7,801 nucleotides of DNA from a bacterium (GTDB lineage Bacteria; RBG-13-66-14): positions 1 to 7,801 of the forward strand of contig JAIOSI010000230.1 of assembly GCA_021107695.1 (NCBI GenBank), given 5' to 3'. Numbering within the stretch: the stretch's first letter is position 1; each line of letters begins with the position of its first letter. The notes under the pieces are model-generated. The model made no database searches, had not been told where the DNA came from, and saw nothing but the letters and a program-made list of their open reading frames with translations. Positions 4,793 to 7,801 of the stretch are shown piece after piece. A program made the translations under genes and the position numbers.

Positions 4793-5461
4793 ATGGAGAT
4801 TAAACTCGTTAAGAAAGTGCTGGAGTATCACGATGCTATCGCCGGGGAGATTCGCGAGGAGCTGACCCGGCGCAAGCTCTACGCCATCAACATCATGAGT
4901 TCCCCCGGTGCCGGCAAGACCACCCTGCTAGAGCGCACGGTGCGGGAGCTTGTCGGCGAGCTGACCATTGGGGTTGTCGAGGGCGACATCACGACGACCA
5001 ACGATGCCGACCGGATTGCCAAGCAGGGAGCCTACGCCGTCCAGGTCAATACCGAGCCTTTCGGCGGCGACTGCCACCTCGGTGCGAACATGGTGCAGAG
5101 TGCGATGGCGGAGCTGCCGATGGACAAGCTCGACCTGCTGATTATGGAGAACGTCGGCAATCTCGTCTGTCCGGCGGAGTTCGACATCGGCGAGGACGAC
5201 AAGGTCGTCGTCTTCTCGCTAACCGAGGGCGACGACAAGCCGCTGAAGTACCCATTGATGTTCCGGGAATCCAGCGTCTGTCTGGTGAACAAGATCGACC
5301 TCGCGCCGTACCTCGACTCCGACCTCGCCACCGTCCGCCGGAACGTCGGCAGCGTCAACCCGGAGATCACGACCTTCGAGTTCTCGGCAAAGACCGGCGA
5401 GGGATTCGCTGCCTGGCTGGACTGGCTGCGAGGCAAGGTAAAGGCAAAGCAGCAGGGCTAG
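4793..5461 (+). CDS. hypB: Hydrogenase nickel incorporation GTPase HypB
   Basis: Encodes 222 residues. ATG 4793 is chosen because GGAG (4784-4787) is 5 nt upstream and MEIKLVKKVLEYHD begins as HypB does; the frame is open further upstream only through repeat DNA. P-loop SSPGAGKTT (36-44), switch-like VVEGDITTTNDADRI (61-75), metal-site Cys94-His95 in GGDCHLGANMV, NVGNLVCPAEFDIGE with Cys126, and the guanine-specificity motif NKID (166-169) are all present. HypB is a cytoplasmic SIMIBI-class GTPase that, with HypA, delivers nickel to [NiFe]-hydrogenase precursors; it can also serve other nickel enzymes. It lacks the N-terminal CxxCGC nickel site and His-rich stretch found in some homologues. 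No hypA, other hyp gene or hydrogenase is visible, so it appears orphaned at this locus. Recognition is very secure. Confidence 0.96.
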   Translation: MEIKLVKKVLEYHDAIAGEIREELTRRKLYAINIMSSPGAGKTTLLERTVRELVGELTIGVVEGDITTTNDADRIAKQGAYAVQVNTEPFGGDCHLGANMVQSAMAELPMDKLDLLIMENVGNLVCPAEFDIGEDDKVVVFSLTEGDDKPLKYPLMFRESSVCLVNKIDLAPYLDSDLATVRRNVGSVNPEITTFEFSAKTGEGFAAWLDWLRGKVKAKQQG

Positions 5462-5510
5462 GAGCAACGCTGTGCGTTGCATCACGCTACTGACCTTCGG
5501 TCAGAACTAT
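5459..5510 (+). repeat. Tandem double-hairpin repeat (family a), copy B
   Basis: Stem 1 GCAACGC (5464-5470)/GCGTTGC (5474-5480) begins 3 bases after the hypB TAG. A 9-nt spacer leads to stem 2 CTGACC (5490-5495)/GGTCAG (5499-5504) with loop TTC, then AAC. Stem 2 differs from the other copies at several positions, always on both arms. Confidence 0.75.
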
Positions 5511-5547
5511 TTTGGATGTACCGTTCTCTTCGTTCGCTATGAAATCT

Positions 5548-5573
5548 CATCCTCTCCCTAGACTGGAGAGGTA
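5548..5573. repeat. CCTCTCC/GGAGAGG hairpin (family c)
   Basis: Arms 5551-5557 and 5565-5571 with a 7-nt loop, a shortened family c copy. It sits about 45 bases upstream of the peptidase start, within the 156-base gap after hypB in which I see no convincing promoter. Confidence 0.6.
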
Positions 5574-5617
5574 GCAACCGTTTTCCATGCACTACACTCC
5601 AACAAAACTGAGGAATT

Positions 5618-7309
5618 ATGGACCTGAAAACCACCTACCCCCGTCGGTTCCTGAAAGCCGACGAGTACCTGGGCGATCCCGCCGTAGTTACCGCCGCCTA
5701 CGGACGGCTGGAGGCTCTGCCCACCGAGACCAAAGAACAGGCGAACAGCTGGCTCGATGCCTGGAACGAACTCTCCGAGGCGATTGACGAAGTCGTCAGC
5801 CTCAGCCACAACGCCGTAACCAAAGACACCCGCGATAAAGATGCCGAGGCGGAGCTGAATCGTCTCTCAGAGAAAGTCATTCCGCTGGCTGGGAAGCTCG
5901 ACGAGGCGGTCAAGCAGCGGTTCCTCAAGCTGCCGGAGAACTGGCTGCCAAAGGAAATGACCCTGGCACGGCGGAAGATTCAGGTAGAGTCCGACCTCTT
6001 CCGCGAGGAGAACCTGCCGCTCTACACCGCGGGCATCAAGCAGAACAACGAGTATCAGAAGATAACCGGCGGCTGGCAGACGGAGTTCGACGGCGAGACC
6101 GTTACTCCGCAACAGCTTCGCCCGAAGCTGGAGTCCACGGATCGCGACCTCCGCGAACGCGCCTGGCGGGCAATCGTTGGGCTGCACCACGCTGACTACA
6201 ACAAGCTCAACACGCTATTCGACAAGATGATGGTCAACCGGGGTAAGATCGCTGATAACCTCAAGATGGACTTCATCAGCTACAGCTACAAGTCGAAGAA
6301 ACGCTTCAGCTACGGTCCCGCCGAGGCGGAGGGCTTCCGCGAGGCGATTGCTAAATACGTGGTTCCCGCCGTCAGCAATATCATGGAACAGCGGCGGAAG
6401 AAACTCGGTCTGGAGAAGCTGCGTCCCTGGGATACCAACGTTGACCCCGACGGAGCCGAGCCGCCGAAGGTGTACGAGACCCTGACAGAGCTTAAAGAAA
6501 AAGCCGCCACGGTGATGGGCAAGGTCGAGCCGGGCTTTGCCGATGCCTTCCGGCTGATGGATGCCGAGGACAATCTCGACCTGGAGAACCGTCCGGGGAA
6601 GGCTCCCGGAGCCTACTGCATGGGTCTGCCGGAGCAGCGAAAAATCCGCATCTTCGCTAATTCCGTGGGAACCAGCCGGGACTTCGACACCCTGATGCAC
6701 GAGGGCGGACACGCCATGCACGGCTTTCTCAGCCGCCATCTGGCATATCCGGCGCGGAGCTATCCGATGGAGTACGCCGAGGTTGCCTCGATGTCTCTGG
6801 AGCTGCTGACCCGCCCGTTCTGGGGCGTGGTCTATACCGATGAACAGCGCGAGCGGCTGGGACGCAAGCAGCTATCGGACTCGCTAACCTTCCTGCCCTT
6901 CATGGCGATGATCGACGGCTTCCAGCACTGGCTCTACACCGACCCCAACGGAACCGATGCCAAAGCCCGCGCCGAGAAGTGGATTGAGCTGAACGCCCGC
7001 TTCCGCCCCTGGCTCGACTACTCCGGGCTGGAGGATTACCTGCAGATGGGCTGGCAGTACCTCCACCTCTTCACCTACCCCTTCTACTACATCGAGTACG
7101 GCATCGCCCAGCTCGGCGCGTTCCAGATATTCCTTCGCTCGCAAGAGGACTACGGAGCCGCCGTGGCCGACTACATCAAGTCCCTCTCGATGGGCGGGAC
7201 GCTGGAGCTGCCGGAGCTATTCAAAACCGCCGGGGTGCAGTCGGTCATGCAAAACCCGGAGGTGCTGGAAGAGGTTACCGGGAAGATCATGGCGATAATT
7301 GAAGGGTAG
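5618..7309 (+). CDS. M3-family zinc oligoendopeptidase (PepF-like)
   Basis: Encodes 563 residues, typical of M3B oligoendopeptidases. ATG 5618 follows GAGGA (5610-5614) with short spacing. The N-terminal ~200 residues are helical and charged (the lid domain of the family). The catalytic domain carries the zinc motif HEGGH (H361, E362, H365) in DFDTLMHEGGHAMHGF. E388 in YPMEYAEVASMSLELL is the likely third zinc ligand. The conserved PFYYIEYGIAQLGA block (about 488-501) carries the substrate-site tyrosines usual for M3 enzymes. There is no signal peptide, so it is a cytoplasmic metallopeptidase that trims short peptides, probably for peptide recycling or nutrition. All key residues are present and the frame is intact. 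It is 156 bases after hypB behind two hairpin repeats and is probably independently transcribed. A specific pepF name is not justified from sequence alone. Confidence 0.93.
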   Translation: MDLKTTYPRRFLKADEYLGDPAVVTAAYGRLEALPTETKEQANSWLDAWNELSEAIDEVVSLSHNAVTKDTRDKDAEAELNRLSEKVIPLAGKLDEAVKQRFLKLPENWLPKEMTLARRKIQVESDLFREENLPLYTAGIKQNNEYQKITGGWQTEFDGETVTPQQLRPKLESTDRDLRERAWRAIVGLHHADYNKLNTLFDKMMVNRGKIADNLKMDFISYSYKSKKRFSYGPAEAEGFREAIAKYVVPAVSNIMEQRRKKLGLEKLRPWDTNVDPDGAEPPKVYETLTELKEKAATVMGKVEPGFADAFRLMDAEDNLDLENRPGKAPGAYCMGLPEQRKIRIFANSVGTSRDFDTLMHEGGHAMHGFLSRHLAYPARSYPMEYAEVASMSLELLTRPFWGVVYTDEQRERLGRKQLSDSLTFLPFMAMIDGFQHWLYTDPNGTDAKARAEKWIELNARFRPWLDYSGLEDYLQMGWQYLHLFTYPFYYIEYGIAQLGAFQIFLRSQEDYGAAVADYIKSLSMGGTLELPELFKTAGVQSVMQNPEVLEEVTGKIMAIIEG

Positions 7310-7356
7310 CAACGCGGTGCGTTGCATCACAGGGCTGGTGCTTCGCACCAGAACAC
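7307..7356 (+). repeat. Tandem double-hairpin repeat (family a), copy C
   Basis: Stem 1 GCAACGC (7309-7315)/GCGTTGC (7319-7325) starts with the G of the peptidase TAG stop, as in copy A. A 9-nt spacer leads to stem 2 CTGGTGC (7335-7341)/GCACCAG (7345-7351) with loop TTC, then AACACC. Confidence 0.75.
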
Positions 7357-7390
7357 CTTGAGAAAGATTACGTAACAATCGCCCTTTAGC

Positions 7391-7431
7391 TACCCTCTCC
7401 CCTTTGGGGAGAGGGGCTGGGGGAGAGGGGT
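7391..7431. repeat. CCCTCTCCCC/GGGGAGAGGG hairpin (family c), best-preserved copy
   Basis: Perfect 10-bp arms (7393-7402 and 7406-7415) with loop TTT, followed by CTGGGGGAGAGGGG. Closest to the copy at 763-804. Confidence 0.7.
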
Positions 7432-7454
7432 CATTCTTAACCCATGACAAATTT

Positions 7455-7494
7455 GCGGCGGGCATTTTTGCCGATGAGGCAATGCCCGCCCTAC
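7455..7494. repeat. GGCGGGCATT/AATGCCCGCC hairpin
   Basis: Perfect 10-bp arms (7457-7466 and 7481-7490) with an inner GCC/GGC pair and ending CCTAC, like the right end of family b. Only the right-hand frame of the family is kept. Confidence 0.65.
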
Positions 7495-7525
7495 ATTAAC
7501 TGCTTACGAAATCTAACAAAGTCGC

Positions 7526-7591
7526 TGTAGGGGCAGGCCCCTGTACCTGCCCTTTTATTTTAAGAGGGCAACCACGGAGGTTGCCCCTACA
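7526..7591. repeat. Paired family b hairpins with inverted ends (unit U3)
   Basis: Starts TGTAGGGGC and ends GCCCCTACA. It contains stem GGGCAGG (7531-7537)/CCTGCCC (7546-7552), followed by TTTTATTTTAA, then stem GGGCAACC (7566-7573)/GGTTGCCC (7579-7586). The T-run after the first stem makes it terminator-like on the plus strand, more than 200 bases after the peptidase stop. Confidence 0.65.
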
Positions 7592-7630
7592 ACATCAAAA
7601 ACTGCCGAAATAACAATCACCACAAGGTTT

Positions 7631-7773
7631 TGTAGGGGTCGACCTTTAGGTCGACCCGTGGAGCAGCGAAAATCTTGAATCTTGCGAGATTTTCGCCTCC
7701 CCCCCCTTGGGGGGAGGGGGCTATTACATAAAGGGCGGACACCAATCTCATTGCGAATCGCTCCGCCCCTACC
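7631..7773. repeat. Composite repeat unit U4
   Basis: Bounded by GTAGGGG (7632-7638) and CCCCTAC (7766-7772). Inside are a 10-bp hairpin GGGTCGACCT/AGGTCGACCC (7636-7645/7648-7657), a 10-bp hairpin GCGAAAATCT/AGATTTTCGC (7666-7675/7687-7696), a family c hairpin CTCCCCCC/GGGGGGAG (7697-7704/7709-7716), and stem GGGCGGA/TCCGCCC (7733-7739/7762-7768). The right half matches 1649-1703. Confidence 0.65.
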
Positions 7774-7801
7774 AGCGTATTCTGAACAAACACGAGGTGT
7801 A

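Larger units (their letters stand above)
7310..7801. other. Gene-free tail made of hairpin repeats
   Basis: I see no credible gene in these 492 bases. They hold, in order: family a copy C, a family c hairpin, a GGCGGGCATT hairpin, unit U3, unit U4 (with a GCGAAAATCT hairpin and another family c copy inside) and a short remainder. At least eight separate stems of 7-10 bp can be drawn. Confidence 0.7.

Noticed and set aside
7310..7801. CRISPR array or integron attC sites
   Set aside because: The repeats are palindromes of differing sequence and spacing with no uniform repeat-spacer pattern, and no cas or integrase gene or attC core consensus is visible.

Overview
The window suggests a Gram-negative (diderm) bacterium of moderate-to-high GC. 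The evidence is a signal-peptide-bearing outer-membrane barrel protein ending in Phe, normal Shine-Dalgarno sites, and standard-code genes separated by gaps crowded with short palindromic repeats. I cannot place it to phylum. The repeat-laden intergenic style resembles genomes of uncultured candidate phyla, but that is an impression only.

Layout, left to right. (1) The 3' part of a DUF4268-type gene with a PD-(D/E)XK-like core, cut by the window edge; its base composition drops sharply at about 270. (2) A 212-residue outer-membrane beta-barrel-like protein, bracketed by a perfect 25-bp inverted repeat. (3) A minus-strand cluster, read right to left: a YbjN/CesT-like protein, a full-length PspA/IM30 protein 26 bases downstream, then after a 271-base gap full of palindromes a 144-residue protein that looks like a shortened PspA. 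A good sigma70-like promoter lies upstream of the first gene. (4) Divergently, on the plus strand: an EFR1-type flavodoxin-ferredoxin fusion, the nickel-handling GTPase HypB, and an M3-family zinc oligoendopeptidase. (5) A gene-free tail of about 490 bases made almost entirely of hairpin repeats.

The minus-strand cluster is the most coherent functional unit and looks like an envelope-stress (phage-shock-like) module with an unusual second, truncated PspA. EFR1 and HypB both fit an anaerobic, iron-sulfur and hydrogenase-using lifestyle, but no hydrogenase gene is visible here.

The intergenic DNA is the most structured part of the window. At least three palindrome families recur: (a) a tandem double hairpin that begins at or just after stop codons, with a fixed 9-nt spacer and a covarying second stem; (b) GTAGGGGC...GCCCCTAC hairpins with covarying inner stems, often paired into units with inverted ends; (c) C-rich/G-rich CCCTCTCC...GGAGAGGG hairpins. 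No transposase, integrase, CRISPR array, tRNA or rRNA was seen.
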